Below are positions 24,461-35,639 of a stretch of 64,000 bases of DNA, one piece after another. The DNA lies in NCBI RefSeq assembly GCF_019396385.1, contig NZ_JAHKRN010000002.1, positions 62,001-126,000 of the forward strand, read 5' to 3'. Source of the stretch: Nonomuraea harbinensis. Lineage in GTDB: Bacteria; Actinomycetota; Actinomycetes; Streptosporangiales; Streptosporangiaceae. Positions within the stretch are counted from its first letter, which is position 1. Each line of letters starts with the position of its first letter. Below the pieces are notes generated by a model. It was not told the DNA's origin, searched no databases, and worked only from the letters and a program-made list of their open reading frames with translations. A program made the position numbers and the translations under genes.

Positions 24461-26437
24461 GTGAGCCCCTTTGACGATATCCGTGACTATGTGGCCATCC
24501 CACGTGTCCACTCGCTGAAGCTCTCCCCCGACGACTCCCGGCTCGTCTCCGTGGTCCAGACGCTCAACCCGGACGGCAAGTCGTACGGCACCGCGCTCTG
24601 GGCGATCCCCCTGGACGGCGAGCCGTACCGCCTGACCCGGTCGGCCAAGGGCGAGGCGGCGGCCGAGTTCACCGCCACGGGCGACCTGCTGTTCACCAGC
24701 CCCCGCCCCGACCCCACCGTTAAGGACGGCGACGAGGAGGTGGCGGCGCTCTGGCTGCTGCCCGCGGGCGGCGGCGAGGCCCGCCGGATCGCCGCCCGCC
24801 CCGGCGGCGTCGGCGCCTTCAGGACCGCGGGCGACACGGTCGTGTTCGCCTCCGACGTGCTGGACGGCGAGGAGGCGGACGAGGCCGAGCGGCGCAAGGC
24901 TCGCAAGGACGCCGGGACCAGCGCGATCCTGCACGAGAGCTACCCGGTCCGCTACTGGGACCACGACCTCGGCCCCGGCCGCACCCGCCTGTTCGCCGGC
25001 AGGCTCGGCCCCGACGGCCTGGAGGACGTCCGCGACCTCACCCCCGACCCGGGCGAGGCGCTGCGCGACGCCGCCTTCGCGCTCACCCCAGACGGCCGCA
25101 CGGTGATCTCCACCTGGCGGATCCCGCTGTCCCACGCCGAGCAGCGCGTCGAGCTGGTCGCGATCGACGTGGAGTCAGGGGAGCGGCGCACGCTCGCCAG
25201 TGAGGAGGGCCACGACTTCGGCGGCCCGCTCGCCGTCTCGCCGGACGGCACCAAGATCGCCTGCGTCCGCGAGCGGCACGCCGCCCTGGACCGGTCCGTC
25301 CGCATCGAGCTGTGGATCGGCGACCTGGCCACCGGCCAGGGACGGACGTACGCGCCGGACCTGTTCCCCTCGGACGTCGTGTGGGCGCCGGACTCCGCCG
25401 CCGTGCACCTCGCCGCCGACCACCAGGGCCGCCGCCCGGTCTTCCGGGTCACGCTGGAGGACGGCGAGGTGACCAGGCTCACCGCGGACGACGCCTCCTA
25501 CCTCGCGCTCAACGTCTCGGCCGACGGCGAGTCCCTGTACGCGCTGCGCAGCGGGGTCGCGCTGGCCCCAGGCCCCGCCAGGATCGGCCTCGGCGGCGAC
25601 ATCACCGACCTGCCCTCGCCCGCGCCGCGCCCCGAGACCCCCGGCACCCTCACCGAGGTCACCGCCACCGCCGACGACGGCGTCACCATCCGCGGCTGGC
25701 TCGTGCTGCCGGAAGGCGCCTCCGCCGCCGACCCGGCGCCGCTGCTGTTGTGGATCCACGGCGGCCCGGTGGCCTCCTGGAACGACTGGCAGTGGCGCTG
25801 GCAGTCGTGGATCATGGCCAGGCACGGCTACGCCGTGTTGATGCCGGACCCCGCGCTGTCCACCGGCTACGGTCAGGGCATGATCGACCGCGGCTGGGGC
25901 GACTGGGGCCCGCGCACCATGGCCGACCTTGAGGCCATCGTGGACGCCGCGCTGACCAGGGACGACCTCGACGCCGGGCGCACGGCCGCGATGGGCGGCT
26001 CGTTCGGCGGCTACATGGCCAACTGGGTCGCCGGCCACACCGACCGCTACCGGGCGATCGTCACCCACGCCTCGCTCTGGCACCTCGACCAGTTCGCCGG
26101 CACCACCGACGCGGCCATGTACTGGCAGCGCGAGTTCGGCCCCGCGGGTTCGGAACGTTACAGCGACCTCTCGCCGCACCTCGCCCTGGACAAGATCACC
26201 ACCCCGATGCTCGTCATCCACGGCGACAAGGACTACCGGGTGCCCATCGGCGAGGGCCTGCGCCTGTGGTGGGATCTGCGGCGCAGCGGAGTGGAGTCGA
26301 AGTTCCTGTACTTCCCGGACGAGAACCACTGGATACTCAAGCCGGGCAACGTCGTCGCCTGGTACGAGTCCGTCCTGGCCTTCCTCGCCCACCACGTGCT
26401 GGGCGAGGAGTGGAAGCGACCGGAGTCGGTGGCCTGA
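24461..26437 (+). CDS. S9 family peptidase (acylaminoacyl-peptidase/DPP-like)
   Basis: A 658-residue cytoplasmic serine peptidase. The first 400 or so residues form a beta-propeller with WD-like repeats ([44 protein letters not shown]). The C-terminal alpha/beta hydrolase has the nucleophile in GGSFGGYM (Ser514), Asp591 in HGDKDYRVP and His623 in DENHW. It cleaves short peptides. GTG at 24461 follows a CAGGAGGTAGG ribosome site. Its stop overlaps the inositol monophosphatase start (TGATG), so the two are coupled. Confidence 0.92.
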   Translation: MSPFDDIRDYVAIPRVHSLKLSPDDSRLVSVVQTLNPDGKSYGTALWAIPLDGEPYRLTRSAKGEAAAEFTATGDLLFTSPRPDPTVKDGDEEVAALWLLPAGGGEARRIAARPGGVGAFRTAGDTVVFASDVLDGEEADEAERRKARKDAGTSAILHESYPVRYWDHDLGPGRTRLFAGRLGPDGLEDVRDLTPDPGEALRDAAFALTPDGRTVISTWRIPLSHAEQRVELVAIDVESGERRTLASEEGHDFGGPLAVSPDGTKIACVRERHAALDRSVRIELWIGDLATGQGRTYAPDLFPSDVVWAPDSAAVHLAADHQGRRPVFRVTLEDGEVTRLTADDASYLALNVSADGESLYALRSGVALAPGPARIGLGGDITDLPSPAPRPETPGTLTEVTATADDGVTIRGWLVLPEGASAADPAPLLLWIHGGPVASWNDWQWRWQSWIMARHGYAVLMPDPALSTGYGQGMIDRGWGDWGPRTMADLEAIVDAALTRDDLDAGRTAAMGGSFGGYMANWVAGHTDRYRAIVTHASLWHLDQFAGTTDAAMYWQREFGPAGSERYSDLSPHLALDKITTPMLVIHGDKDYRVPIGEGLRLWWDLRRSGVESKFLYFPDENHWILKPGNVVAWYESVLAFLAHHVLGEEWKRPESVA

Positions 26438-27252
26438 TGCCCGGCAGCACCACTCCCGCCGGTTTCCTGCGGCTGGCCGAGGACATCGCCCGCGAGGCCG
26501 GCGACATGCTGCTGGCCAAGCGGCCCTCGATGTCCACCGGCTCGGCCGACATCGAGACCAAGTCCAGCCCCACCGACGTCGTCACCGTCCTGGACCGGGC
26601 CTCCGAGCAGCTCATCCGCGAGCGCATCCTGGCGGTCAGGCCGGGCGACCGGATCCTCGGCGAGGAGGAGGGCGACCGGCCAGGCGAGACCGACGTGCGC
26701 TGGGTCGTCGACCCGATCGACGGCACGGTCAACTTCCTGTACGGGCTGCCCGACTGGGCCGTGTCCATCGCGGTCGAGGTGCGCGGCCGGGTGGTGGCGG
26801 GCGTGGTGAACGTGGCGCCGCGCGGCGAGGTGTTCACCGCCGCCCTGGACGAGGGCGCCTGGCTCGGCGGCGAGCGGCTGCGGTGCAACCCGGCGCCGCC
26901 GCTCGGGCAGGCGCTGGTCGCCACCGGGTTCGCCTACGGCGCGGCGCGGCGGGCCGTCCAGGCCGAGGTGCTGACCGGGGTGCTGCCGCGGGTACGCGAC
27001 ATCAGGCGCGGCGGATCGTGCGCCGCCGACCTGTGCTCGGTGGCGCTCGGCCGGGTCGACGCCTACTACGAGCGGGGCGTCAACTACTGGGACCACGCGG
27101 CGGGCGGGCTGGTCGCCGCCGAGGCCGGGGCCAGGGTCGGCGGCCTGCACGGCGGGCCGTGCGGCGCCGAGATGGCGCTCTGCGCGCCGCCGGGGCTGTT
27201 CGAGGAGCTGCACGACCTGCTCGCGGCGCTCGACCCGGCACGCGACTCCTGA
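26437..27252 (+). CDS. suhB: Inositol monophosphatase family protein
   Basis: A 271-residue Mg2+-dependent phosphatase with the full IMPase signature: metal-site Glu in ILGEEEGDR, DPIDGTVNFLYG, and the C-terminal WDHAAGGLVAAEAGARV. It probably dephosphorylates inositol-1-phosphate, the precursor of inositol lipids and mycothiol in actinobacteria. A homologue lies in the same conserved neighbourhood in mycobacteria and Streptomyces (from memory). It is translationally coupled to the S9 peptidase and followed by a strong hairpin terminator. Confidence 0.92.
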   Translation: MPGSTTPAGFLRLAEDIAREAGDMLLAKRPSMSTGSADIETKSSPTDVVTVLDRASEQLIRERILAVRPGDRILGEEEGDRPGETDVRWVVDPIDGTVNFLYGLPDWAVSIAVEVRGRVVAGVVNVAPRGEVFTAALDEGAWLGGERLRCNPAPPLGQALVATGFAYGAARRAVQAEVLTGVLPRVRDIRRGGSCAADLCSVALGRVDAYYERGVNYWDHAAGGLVAAEAGARVGGLHGGPCGAEMALCAPPGLFEELHDLLAALDPARDS

Positions 27253-27259
27253 GGTGAGG

Positions 27260-27305
27260 ACGCCGACGGCCGGAGCCACTCCGTCGGGGCTCCGGCCGTC
27301 GGCGT
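27260..27305. terminator. 18-bp perfect hairpin terminator
   Basis: ACGCCGACGGCCGGAGCC (27260-27277) and GGCTCCGGCCGTCGGCGT (27288-27305) are exact inverse complements around a 10-nt loop. There is no U tract. It serves both the inositol monophosphatase transcript and the convergent small gene. Confidence 0.85.
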
Positions 27306-27315
27306 GAAAACCACG

Positions 27316-27477
27316 TCAGCGCAACGGGATACCGTGATCGTCCGCTAGGCGGCGCAGATCCTCGATCTCGGCGGTGAGGGTGTCGGCGAGGTAGTCGTCA
27401 CCGGCGCTCCTGGCTTCCCGAAGACCCTTGTAAGCCTGGTCGAGGCGGCTTTCGATCGTGGTCGTGAACTCGCCCAT
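27316..27477 (-). CDS. Small conserved-type helical protein, 53 aa
   Basis: A 53-residue acidic protein (MGEFTTTIESRLDQAYKGLR and on to LADDHGIPLR) that looks fully helical, likely a short coiled coil. It has a GGTGAG site directly before the ATG and clean third-position bias. No domain is recognised. It is divergent from the CutR-like regulator with about 230 bases between the starts. An upstream in-frame codon would lengthen it by 28 poor-quality residues. Confidence 0.65.
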   Translation of the reverse strand: MGEFTTTIESRLDQAYKGLREARSAGDDYLADTLTAEIEDLRRLADDHGIPLR

Positions 27478-27711
27478 CTCACCTACTCTCTCAGGGGTTC
27501 GATTCGTGCGGGGCGAAGGCCCACCCGCCCGTGCGGAGCCCGAAGGGGGACACGGGCGCATGGGTGTCTCGCAGGCATACCCAGACCTCTCGCCGTCCGA
27601 AACATGGAATTCTCTGTGGGCTGCGTCACCTGTCCCTGGACATGCCTTACCGTGCGCTTATCGAAGCGAGGGGCACAATGAGTCATCAGAACCAGAGGAA
27701 GGTGTGGCAGC

Positions 27712-28365
27712 GTGCGCGTACTGGTGGTCGAGGATGAGAAGGTTCTCGCCGACGCTATCGCGACCGGTCTGCGGCGCGAGGCCATGGCCGTGGACGTCGC
27801 CTACGACGGCGGCGGGGCGCTCGAACGCACCTCCTACATCGACTACGACGTGATCGTGCTCGACCGTGACCTGCCGGTCGTGCACGGCGACGAGGTCTGC
27901 CGCCGCCTGGTCGGGCAGCGCACCGCGTCGCGGATCCTGATGCTGACCGCCTCGGGCGACGTGGACGACAAGGTGGAGGGCCTCGGCCTCGGCGCCGACG
28001 ACTACCTCGCCAAGCCGTTCGTGTTCGTCGAGCTGGTGGCCCGGGTGCGGGCGCTCGGCCGCCGGTCGGCGCCGGCCCTGCCGCCCGTGCTGGAGCGCTC
28101 CGGCATCCGGCTCGACCCGGGCAAGCGGCTCGTGGAGCGTGACGGCCGGGAGATCGTGCTGACCAAGAAGGAGTTCGCCGTCCTGGAGGAGCTGCTGCGC
28201 GCCGAGGGCGCGGTGGTCAGCCAGGAGGACCTGCTCGACAAGGCATGGGACGAGAACATCGACCCGTTCACCAACGTGGTGCGGGTGACCATGATGACGC
28301 TGCGGAAGAAGCTGGGCGAGCCTCAGGTGATCGAGACCGTCCCCGGCGTGGGGTACAAGTTGTGA
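27712..28365 (+). CDS. cutR: CutR-like response regulator (OmpR family)
   Basis: A 217-residue regulator. The receiver domain (1-118) has Asp51 as phosphoacceptor (VIVLDRDLP) and the conserved Lys in YLAKPF. The C-terminal winged helix (125-217) ends ENIDPFTNVVRVTMMTLRKK and VPGVGYKL. The sequence follows Streptomyces CutR almost line by line as I remember it, and the neighbourhood (sepH, hemH, suhB, dut) also matches. CutRS controls envelope or secretion-stress genes and affects antibiotic production in Streptomyces. GTG start with AGAGGAAGG upstream. GTGA overlap with the kinase gene. Confidence 0.88.
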   Translation: MRVLVVEDEKVLADAIATGLRREAMAVDVAYDGGGALERTSYIDYDVIVLDRDLPVVHGDEVCRRLVGQRTASRILMLTASGDVDDKVEGLGLGADDYLAKPFVFVELVARVRALGRRSAPALPPVLERSGIRLDPGKRLVERDGREIVLTKKEFAVLEELLRAEGAVVSQEDLLDKAWDENIDPFTNVVRVTMMTLRKKLGEPQVIETVPGVGYKL

Positions 28366-29687
28366 CAGAACCGTCGGATCGGGAGCCGGGCCGTGAGTCG
28401 GTGCCGACGCATCCGATGATCAGCCCGCACTCGGCGCGGGCCGCCAGGCAGGGGCCGCCGCCCCCGCCGAGCGGGCCGCCTGCCTGGGACGGCCCGCCGC
28501 CGCCCGAGTACGGCCCGGTGAAGCACGACCCGGCGGCGGGCATCAAGGGTCTGACCGGGAAGGTCAGCATCCGCTGGCGGCTCACGCTCACCTACAGCGC
28601 GATGTTCTTCACGGCCGGCGCGATGCTGCTCGTGGTCATGTACTTCATCATCCGCTCGACGCTCTACACCGGGTTCGAGTTCCAGCTCCGGGTGCCCGGC
28701 TACATCTCCCCGGAGTTCGCGGCCGACCTGCAGCAGCAGGTGCAGCTGCTGCGGGTGAACCAGATCGGCGAGGTGCTGGACACCCTCGTCAGGCAGTCGG
28801 TCCTGGTGCTGCTCGGCGTCGGCATCCTCGCGCTCATCCTCGGCTACTTCGTGGCCGACCGGGCGCTGCGGCCCGTCACCCAGATGACCGCGACCGCGCG
28901 CAAGCTCTCCGAGAGCACGCTGGCCCACCAGCGCATCGGCCTGGAAGGCCCGGACGACGAGCTGAAGGAGCTCGCCGACACCTTCGACGACATGCTCACC
29001 CGGCTCAACGTGGCCTTCGACACCCAGCGCCGGTTCGTCGCCAACGCCTCCCACGAGCTGCGCACGCCGCTGACCATCAACAGGACGGTGCTGGAGATCG
29101 CGCTGTCCGACCCGGAGGCGTCCCAGGACCTCAAGGCGCTCGGCCGTACCCTCCTGGAGGTCAACGCGCGCAACGAGAAGCTCATCGAGGGCCTGTTGCT
29201 GCTGGCCAGGAGCGAGCGCGAGCTCGCGGTGCGCAAGCCGGTGGACGTCAAGGAGGTCGCGCAGACGGCCGTGGACCAGGTGACGCCGTTCGCCGCGGAG
29301 CACGGCGTCACGCTCACCACCGAACTGGTGAGCACCCCTACCATCGGCGATCCGGTGCTCCTGGAACGGTCGGTGAGCAATCTGCTGGAGAACGCCGTCA
29401 AGTACAACCTTCCCGAAAACGGAAAAGTCTGGATCCGTACGGGAATGGTAGACGGGGCCTTGGTTGTTCAGGTGGCCAACACGGGGCAGCATGTCCCGGC
29501 GTACGAGGTGAACAGCCTGTTCGAACCGTTCAGGAGGCTCAACGCCGACCGGGTGGATTCGGCCAAGGGAGCGGGTCTCGGGCTGTCCATCGTCCGTGCT
29601 GTGGTGCAGGCTCACGGCGGCAACGTCAACGCGGTGCCGCGGGAGGGTGGCGGACTAGTGGTGACGATCCGGCTGCCGCGACGTTGA
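28362..29687 (+). CDS. cutS: CutS-like sensor histidine kinase
   Basis: A 441-residue membrane kinase. It has a Pro-rich cytoplasmic N-terminus (residues 1-60) and two membrane helices (about 78-102 and 146-168) around a short external loop of about 45 residues. HAMP follows, then HisKA with His231 in NASHELRTPLT, then HATPase_c (N box LENAVKYN, G box GAGLGLSIV). It is the cognate sensor of the coupled regulator. The external loop and the rest of the protein contain no cysteine, whereas the sensor loop of Streptomyces CutS is reported to carry conserved cysteines (from memory). Confidence 0.88.
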   Translation: MTEPSDREPGRESVPTHPMISPHSARAARQGPPPPPSGPPAWDGPPPPEYGPVKHDPAAGIKGLTGKVSIRWRLTLTYSAMFFTAGAMLLVVMYFIIRSTLYTGFEFQLRVPGYISPEFAADLQQQVQLLRVNQIGEVLDTLVRQSVLVLLGVGILALILGYFVADRALRPVTQMTATARKLSESTLAHQRIGLEGPDDELKELADTFDDMLTRLNVAFDTQRRFVANASHELRTPLTINRTVLEIALSDPEASQDLKALGRTLLEVNARNEKLIEGLLLLARSERELAVRKPVDVKEVAQTAVDQVTPFAAEHGVTLTTELVSTPTIGDPVLLERSVSNLLENAVKYNLPENGKVWIRTGMVDGALVVQVANTGQHVPAYEVNSLFEPFRRLNADRVDSAKGAGLGLSIVRAVVQAHGGNVNAVPREGGGLVVTIRLPRR

Positions 29688-29851
29688 TCCGGCGTGTTGC
29701 CCCACGGGGGGCGTCTCGTTCGCGTCGCACATGTGGTTGGATGTGCCGTCGAACACGGTGGCGCATGACGCCAAGGCTGTGGGTTTCGCCATATTTGGCT
29801 AACCACTGCCGTCGGCAGCAGGCCCTGACGTGTTGGGAGGTTCGTCGTCCG

Positions 29852-29875
29852 TTTCCTCGGGGTACCGAGAGGAAA
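29852..29875. promoter_or_regulatory. Palindrome upstream of the DUF4193 gene
   Basis: TTTCCTCGGGGTACCGAGAGGAAA is an inverted repeat (outer arms TTTCCTC/GAGGAAA, inner CTCGG/CCGAG). It lies 100-120 bases before the DUF4193 start, in a 285-bp gap with no gene. It may be an operator or the terminator of the CutRS-like operon. Confidence 0.4.
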
Positions 29876-29972
29876 TCTCCCCGGCGGAACGGGCACAAGA
29901 TGAGCTTCCCGGACGTTAGAACACGCGCGATGAGCGCGAACACATATTGATGAGGGGGATGGAGTAAGCACG

Positions 29973-30272
29973 ATGGCTACCGACTACGACAGCCCGCGCA
30001 AGACCGATGACGACCTGAGCGAAGACAGCCTCCAGGAACTCCAGGCGCGGCGCACTGACAAGTCGTCTGGCAGCATCGACATCGACGAGACCGACCTGGC
30101 CGAGTCGCTGGAGCTGCCCGGTGCGGATCTGTCGAACGAAGAGCTCAGCCTGCGCGTGATCCCGCGTCAGGCTGACGAGTTCACCTGCGCGCGCTGCTTC
30201 CTGGTGCACCACCGCAGCCAGCTGGCCTCGGAGAAGAACGGCCAGCAGATCTGCCGGGAGTGCGCCGCCTGA
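29973..30272 (+). CDS. DUF4193 family protein
   Basis: A 99-residue acidic protein of the actinobacterial DUF4193 family. The N-terminus is disordered and acidic (DDDLSEDSLQELQARR), the middle is conserved (IDETDLAESLELPGADLS), and the C-terminus carries a zinc-ribbon-like pair of CxxC motifs (CARCFLVHHRSQLA and CRECAA). The M. tuberculosis homologue is Rv2699c (from memory). Function unknown; a small zinc-binding regulator is plausible. It is separated by only 15 bases from the next gene, so they form an operon. Confidence 0.9.
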   Translation: MATDYDSPRKTDDDLSEDSLQELQARRTDKSSGSIDIDETDLAESLELPGADLSNEELSLRVIPRQADEFTCARCFLVHHRSQLASEKNGQQICRECAA

Positions 30273-30287
30273 TAAGGAGGCATACGC

Positions 30288-31082
30288 GTGGCATCACCTG
30301 ATCGACACTCAGAAGACGAGGCCGCCGACCCCGGTCAAGAGGTCGGCGAACTCGTGGGCAGGCTCACCCAGCCGGGTGAGCTCGAACCGGCCGAGCGGCG
30401 CAAACTGCTCGGCCGACTCACACGCGCGCTTTCCGTGGGCGCGGCGAGAGCCAGGAAGTCCGGCGCCGGCCGCGGCCGCTGGCTGGCCGACGTCTTCCTC
30501 AACATCGCGCCCCGCATCCCGATCAGGGACCTGCACACGCTCTCCCAGCACCACCAGGGCCTGACCGGCGAGGAGCTCGCCGACGACCTGGTACGCACCG
30601 CCATGAAGGGCACGATGACGGTCGGCGCCATCGGCGGCGCGGTCGCGGCGGCCGAGTTCGCCGCTCCTCCTCTCCTCCTCTCCGCCCCCGCCCAGCTCGT
30701 CGCCGAGACCATCGTGGTGGCCGCCATCGAGGTCAAGCTCCTCGCCGAGCTGCACGAGGTGTACGGGGTGCACGTCGACGGCACCGGCGCCCAGCGCGCG
30801 ATCGCGTTCACCGCCGCCTGGGCCAAGCAGCGCGGGATCGACCCGCTGGCCCCCTCCTCGGTGACGCTGGCGCTCGGCGCCGCGACCAAGACCGCGCTGC
30901 GCAACCGCCTGCTGAGGGTCCTCGGGCGCCACCTGACCACGTTCGGCCCGTTCCTCACCGGCGCCGTGGCCGGCGGCACCCTCAACCGCATGGCCACCAA
31001 GAAGCTCGCCGCCGCCATCCGCGACGACCTGCGGGTCAAGACGCTGCCGCCCGGCCAGGAGCGCGGGCGCTTAGGCCCGTAG
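30288..31082 (+). CDS. Uncharacterised conserved protein, 264 aa
   Basis: A 264-residue protein with a charged N-terminal half (helical, Arg-rich around residues 40-66) and a hydrophobic middle (GAIGGAVAAAEFAAPPLLLS and following, about 108-150) that could be a membrane hairpin or a buried core. I do not recognise a catalytic motif. It has a perfect ribosome site (TAAGGAGG before the GTG start) and follows the DUF4193 gene in an apparent operon. It may be membrane-associated; no function is proposed. Confidence 0.7.
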   Translation: MASPDRHSEDEAADPGQEVGELVGRLTQPGELEPAERRKLLGRLTRALSVGAARARKSGAGRGRWLADVFLNIAPRIPIRDLHTLSQHHQGLTGEELADDLVRTAMKGTMTVGAIGGAVAAAEFAAPPLLLSAPAQLVAETIVVAAIEVKLLAELHEVYGVHVDGTGAQRAIAFTAAWAKQRGIDPLAPSSVTLALGAATKTALRNRLLRVLGRHLTTFGPFLTGAVAGGTLNRMATKKLAAAIRDDLRVKTLPPGQERGRLGP

Positions 31083-31123
31083 CCCGCCGAACCTCCGCAC
31101 GTCCCCCTGCCGCCCGCCCCCGC

Positions 31124-31510
31124 TCATCTCAGCTCCCTGCTCCGCCCCCTGAACTCCGCCACCACCTTGCCGTCCGCCCTGCGCACCGTGACGTCGTAGA
31201 CGCCGCTGCGCCCGTAGCGGGTGCGCTCGGCGGCCTCGGCCACCAGCACGTCGCCCTCACGGACGGGGGAGACGAAGGTGATGTCGGCTCCGCCCGCGAC
31301 CGTGACGGCGCCGTAGGTGTTGCACGCGCACGCGAACGCCGTGTCGGCCAGCAGGAACACGTAGCCGCCGTGACAGAGCGCGTGCCCGTTGATCATCTGG
31401 CCGGTGACCTTCATCCGGCACACGGCCCGGCCGGGATCCAGCTCGACCAGCTCGATGCCGAGCGCGGCGGAGGCGGTGTCGTCGTCCATCATGCGACGCG
31501 CGGTCTCCAA
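31124..31510 (-). CDS. paaI: Hot-dog thioesterase (PaaI type)
   Basis: A 128-residue single hot-dog domain. The PaaI pattern is visible: GQMINGHALCHGGYVFLLADTAF (catalytic-site Gly/His/Gly-Gly and Asp) and the later VTVAGGADITFVSPVREGD strand. It hydrolyses aromatic or phenylacetyl-CoA-type thioesters and in phenylacetate gene sets acts as a rescue enzyme. TTG at 31510 is used because GGAGGG lies just before it and the reading METARRMMDDDTAS aligns with PaaI starts; ATGs 18-21 bases later are alternatives. A TetR-type palindrome lies just upstream. Confidence 0.85.
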   Translation of the reverse strand: METARRMMDDDTASAALGIELVELDPGRAVCRMKVTGQMINGHALCHGGYVFLLADTAFACACNTYGAVTVAGGADITFVSPVREGDVLVAEAAERTRYGRSGVYDVTVRRADGKVVAEFRGRSRELR

Positions 31511-31523
31511 TGGACCCTCCCGA

Positions 31524-31543
31524 TACCGACCGACTGTTCGGTA
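31524..31543. promoter_or_regulatory. TetR/PaaR-type operator
   Basis: TACCGACCGACTGTTCGGTA has exact 6-bp arms (TACCGA, TCGGTA) and resembles the ACCGACCG...CGGT sites of actinobacterial PaaR-like TetR repressors. It lies 14 bases before the thioesterase start, so it could repress that gene and the divergent MBL-fold gene. Confidence 0.5.
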
Positions 31544-31672
31544 ATCACTTCACGCCTGACGGCGCCTGTCAAGCACGCGGGCCGTCACCCGTCGACTTCG
31601 AAGAGGATCGGCGGGAAGACGCGGATGATGGCCGGGTATGTCCTAGCTGCCGTCGCCTGACCGGGAGGGACC

Positions 31673-32632
31673 ATGGCCAAGCCGTTCGCCTCGTCGGCGG
31701 ACCTCGCCGACAAGACGCGCTCCTTCGAGGAACTGGCCGAAGGCGTGTACGCGCTGACCGCCGAGGGCGACCCCAACGTCGGCGCCGTCGAGGGCGAGGA
31801 CTTCCTCGTCTGCTTCGAGGCCATGGCCACCCCCGTGGCCGCCCGCGAATGGCTGGCGCTGCTGCGCGAGCACACCGGCAAACCGGTCCGCTACCTGGTC
31901 CTGTCCCACTACCACGCGGTGCGGGTGCTGGGCGCGTCGGCGTTCGGCGCGGACGTGATCGTCGCGCACGAGAAGACCCGCGAGCTGATCGCCGAGCGCG
32001 GCGCGGAGGACTGGGCCAGCGAGTACGCCCGCATGCCCCGGCTGTTCCAGGAGCCCGCGTCGATCCCCGGCCTGACCTGGCCGACGCTCACGTTCGGCGA
32101 CCGGCTCGCCATCGACCTCGGCGGCGGGCGCGGCCGGCTGGAGCTGCACCACTGCGGGCGCGGCCACACCGAGGGCGACCTGGTGGCGTGGCTGCCGGAG
32201 CAGCGCGTGATGTTCGCCGGCGACCTGGTCGAGTCGCGGGCCGCCCTTTACACCGGCGACGCCTTCCACCGCGCATGGGCGTCGGCGACGCTGGACCGGG
32301 TCGCCTCGTTCGGCGCGGAGACGCTGGTCGGCGGCAGGGGAGCGGTGGCGCGCGGCCGGTCGGAGGTCGACGCGGCCATCGCCCAGACCCGCGAGTTCCT
32401 GCGGGTCATGCTGCGTGAGGTCGGCGCGGTCCACGAGCGCGGCGGCACGCTCAAGGAGGCGTTCCAGGCCGCGCACCGGGCGCTCGAACCCCGCTACGGC
32501 GCCTGGCCGATCTTCGAGCACTGCATGCCGTTCAACGTCTCCCGGCTGTGGGACGAGCTGGACGGGGTCGAGCGGCCGCGCGTCTGGACGGCGGAGCGCG
32601 ACCGCGAGGTGTGGGCGCGGCTCCAGAGCTGA
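31673..32632 (+). CDS. MBL-fold hydrolase-like protein with altered metal motif
   Basis: A 319-residue metallo-beta-lactamase-fold protein. The usual HxHxDH is replaced by HYHAVR (His79, His81, Arg84), while later MBL features remain (CGRGHTEGDLVAW, FAGDLVES, then the C-terminal substrate part). Loss of Asp/His for the second metal suggests a one-metal or altered enzyme; a subfamily with this same motif exists as I recall, so it is probably functional. It lies nine bases before an FAD hydroxylase gene and is likely cotranscribed in an aromatic-compound pathway. Confidence 0.8.
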   Translation: MAKPFASSADLADKTRSFEELAEGVYALTAEGDPNVGAVEGEDFLVCFEAMATPVAAREWLALLREHTGKPVRYLVLSHYHAVRVLGASAFGADVIVAHEKTRELIAERGAEDWASEYARMPRLFQEPASIPGLTWPTLTFGDRLAIDLGGGRGRLELHHCGRGHTEGDLVAWLPEQRVMFAGDLVESRAALYTGDAFHRAWASATLDRVASFGAETLVGGRGAVARGRSEVDAAIAQTREFLRVMLREVGAVHERGGTLKEAFQAAHRALEPRYGAWPIFEHCMPFNVSRLWDELDGVERPRVWTAERDREVWARLQS

Positions 32633-32641
32633 GGAGGGGCG

Positions 32642-34180
32642 ATGCAGGACGCGCAGGTCATCGTGGTCGGCGCCGGGCCGGTGGGGCAGACCGCGGCGCT
32701 GCTGCTGGCCCGCTGGGGGGTGCGGGTGCTGGTCCTCGACGGGCGGCCGGGGCGCGAGCCGGCCGGGTCGAAGTCGATCTGCCAGCAGCGCGACGTGCTC
32801 GACATCTGGGCGTCCTGCGGCGCCGGCCGGATCGCGGAGGAGGGCCTGGCCTGGACCACGGCCCGCACGTACTACCGGGGCGAGGAGCTGTTCTCCTGGA
32901 CCTTCGACGGCGGGCCGGGGCTGCCCGCGTGCGTGAACATCTCGCAGACCCGCACCGAGCAGATCCTCGACGCGGCGCTCGCCGCCCAGCCGCCGGCCGA
33001 GGTGCGGTGGGACCACCGGGTCACCGGTCTCGAACAGGACGACGGCGGCGTCACCGTGCGCTGCGGCGACCGCGTGCTGCGCGCCCCGTACGCGGTGGTC
33101 TGCGCGGGCGCCCGCGGCCAGGCGCTGCGGCAGGCGCTCGGGGTGACGTTCGACGGCGAGACGTTCGACGACCAGTTCCTCATCTGCGACGTCCGCGCAG
33201 ACCTGCCCGGCTGGGAGCACGAGCGGCACTTCCACTTCGACCCGGTGTGGAACCCCGGCCGCCAGGTGCTCGTCCACCCCTGCCCCGGCTCCACCTACCG
33301 CATCGACTGGCAGATCCCGCCGCACGCCGTGCCCACCGACGAGGAGGTGGCGCGGAAGATCCGGACGATCGTCGGCGACCGCGACTACGAGCTGCTGTGG
33401 CGGACGACCTACCGCTTCCACTCGCGCATCGCCTCGCGGATGCGGGCCGGGCGGGTGCTGCTGGCGGGCGACTGCGCCCACCTGGTCGCGCCGTTCGGGG
33501 CGCGCGGCCTGAACTCCGGGGTGCCCGACGCCGAGAACGCCGCGTGGAAGCTGGCGTTCGTGCTCAACGGGTGGGCGCCGGAGGAGCTGCTGGAGACGTA
33601 CCACGACGAGCGGCACGCCGCCGCCCGCGAGAACCTGGAGGTCACGGCGGCCACCATGCGCTTCCTCGCGCCCCGTACGGACGAGGAGCGGGCGCGCAGG
33701 CGCGCGGCGCTGGAGACCGCGCTGGCCACCGGGCGGGCCGAGGGCGTCGACTCCGGGCGGTTCGCCGAGCCCTTCTGGTACGTGGACTCGCCGCTCACGA
33801 CCCCCGACCCCGGGCGGCCGTTTTCGGGCAGGCCGCCCAAGGGCGCGCTGTGCGATCCCTGCCCCGGCGTGATCGTGCCCGACGTGCCGGTGCCCGGGGG
33901 ACGGCTGCGCGAGCTCTGCCGCGACGGTTTCCTGGTACTCCTGGGCGAAATGTGTGATTCGGGTTTGTTTGCGCAGGTCCTGGGCAAGGTCTGTACGGCG
34001 CCGCTCGTCGTCCGCGAGCTCGCGGAGGTGGATGGGTCGGGCGTGCTCGCTGAGAGGCTCGGCGCCAGACCCGATGAGGCGTGGCTGATCAGGCCCGATG
34101 CCCATATCGCCGCGATCGTCCCCCATGCGGGGCCGGACTCGGTGGTGGCCGCTGTGAGGCGCGCTTCGCGCCTTCCGTGA
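32642..34180 (+). CDS. FAD-dependent aromatic hydroxylase (MhpA/PheA-like)
   Basis: A 512-residue class A flavoprotein monooxygenase. The dinucleotide motif is [19 protein letters not shown] (residues 8-26), the DG region is replaced by [15 protein letters not shown], and the GD motif is [19 protein letters not shown] (about 277-293). The C-terminal 150 residues resemble the thioredoxin-like domain of phenol and 3-(3-hydroxyphenyl)propionate hydroxylases. It would hydroxylate a phenolic substrate with NAD(P)H. It follows the MBL-fold gene in one operon with GAGGAGG upstream. Confidence 0.85.
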   Translation: MQDAQVIVVGAGPVGQTAALLLARWGVRVLVLDGRPGREPAGSKSICQQRDVLDIWASCGAGRIAEEGLAWTTARTYYRGEELFSWTFDGGPGLPACVNISQTRTEQILDAALAAQPPAEVRWDHRVTGLEQDDGGVTVRCGDRVLRAPYAVVCAGARGQALRQALGVTFDGETFDDQFLICDVRADLPGWEHERHFHFDPVWNPGRQVLVHPCPGSTYRIDWQIPPHAVPTDEEVARKIRTIVGDRDYELLWRTTYRFHSRIASRMRAGRVLLAGDCAHLVAPFGARGLNSGVPDAENAAWKLAFVLNGWAPEELLETYHDERHAAARENLEVTAATMRFLAPRTDEERARRRAALETALATGRAEGVDSGRFAEPFWYVDSPLTTPDPGRPFSGRPPKGALCDPCPGVIVPDVPVPGGRLRELCRDGFLVLLGEMCDSGLFAQVLGKVCTAPLVVRELAEVDGSGVLAERLGARPDEAWLIRPDAHIAAIVPHAGPDSVVAAVRRASRLP

Positions 34181-34202
34181 CAGTGAGTCTAGGAGGAATT
34201 GG

Positions 34203-35639
<1,437 letters not shown>

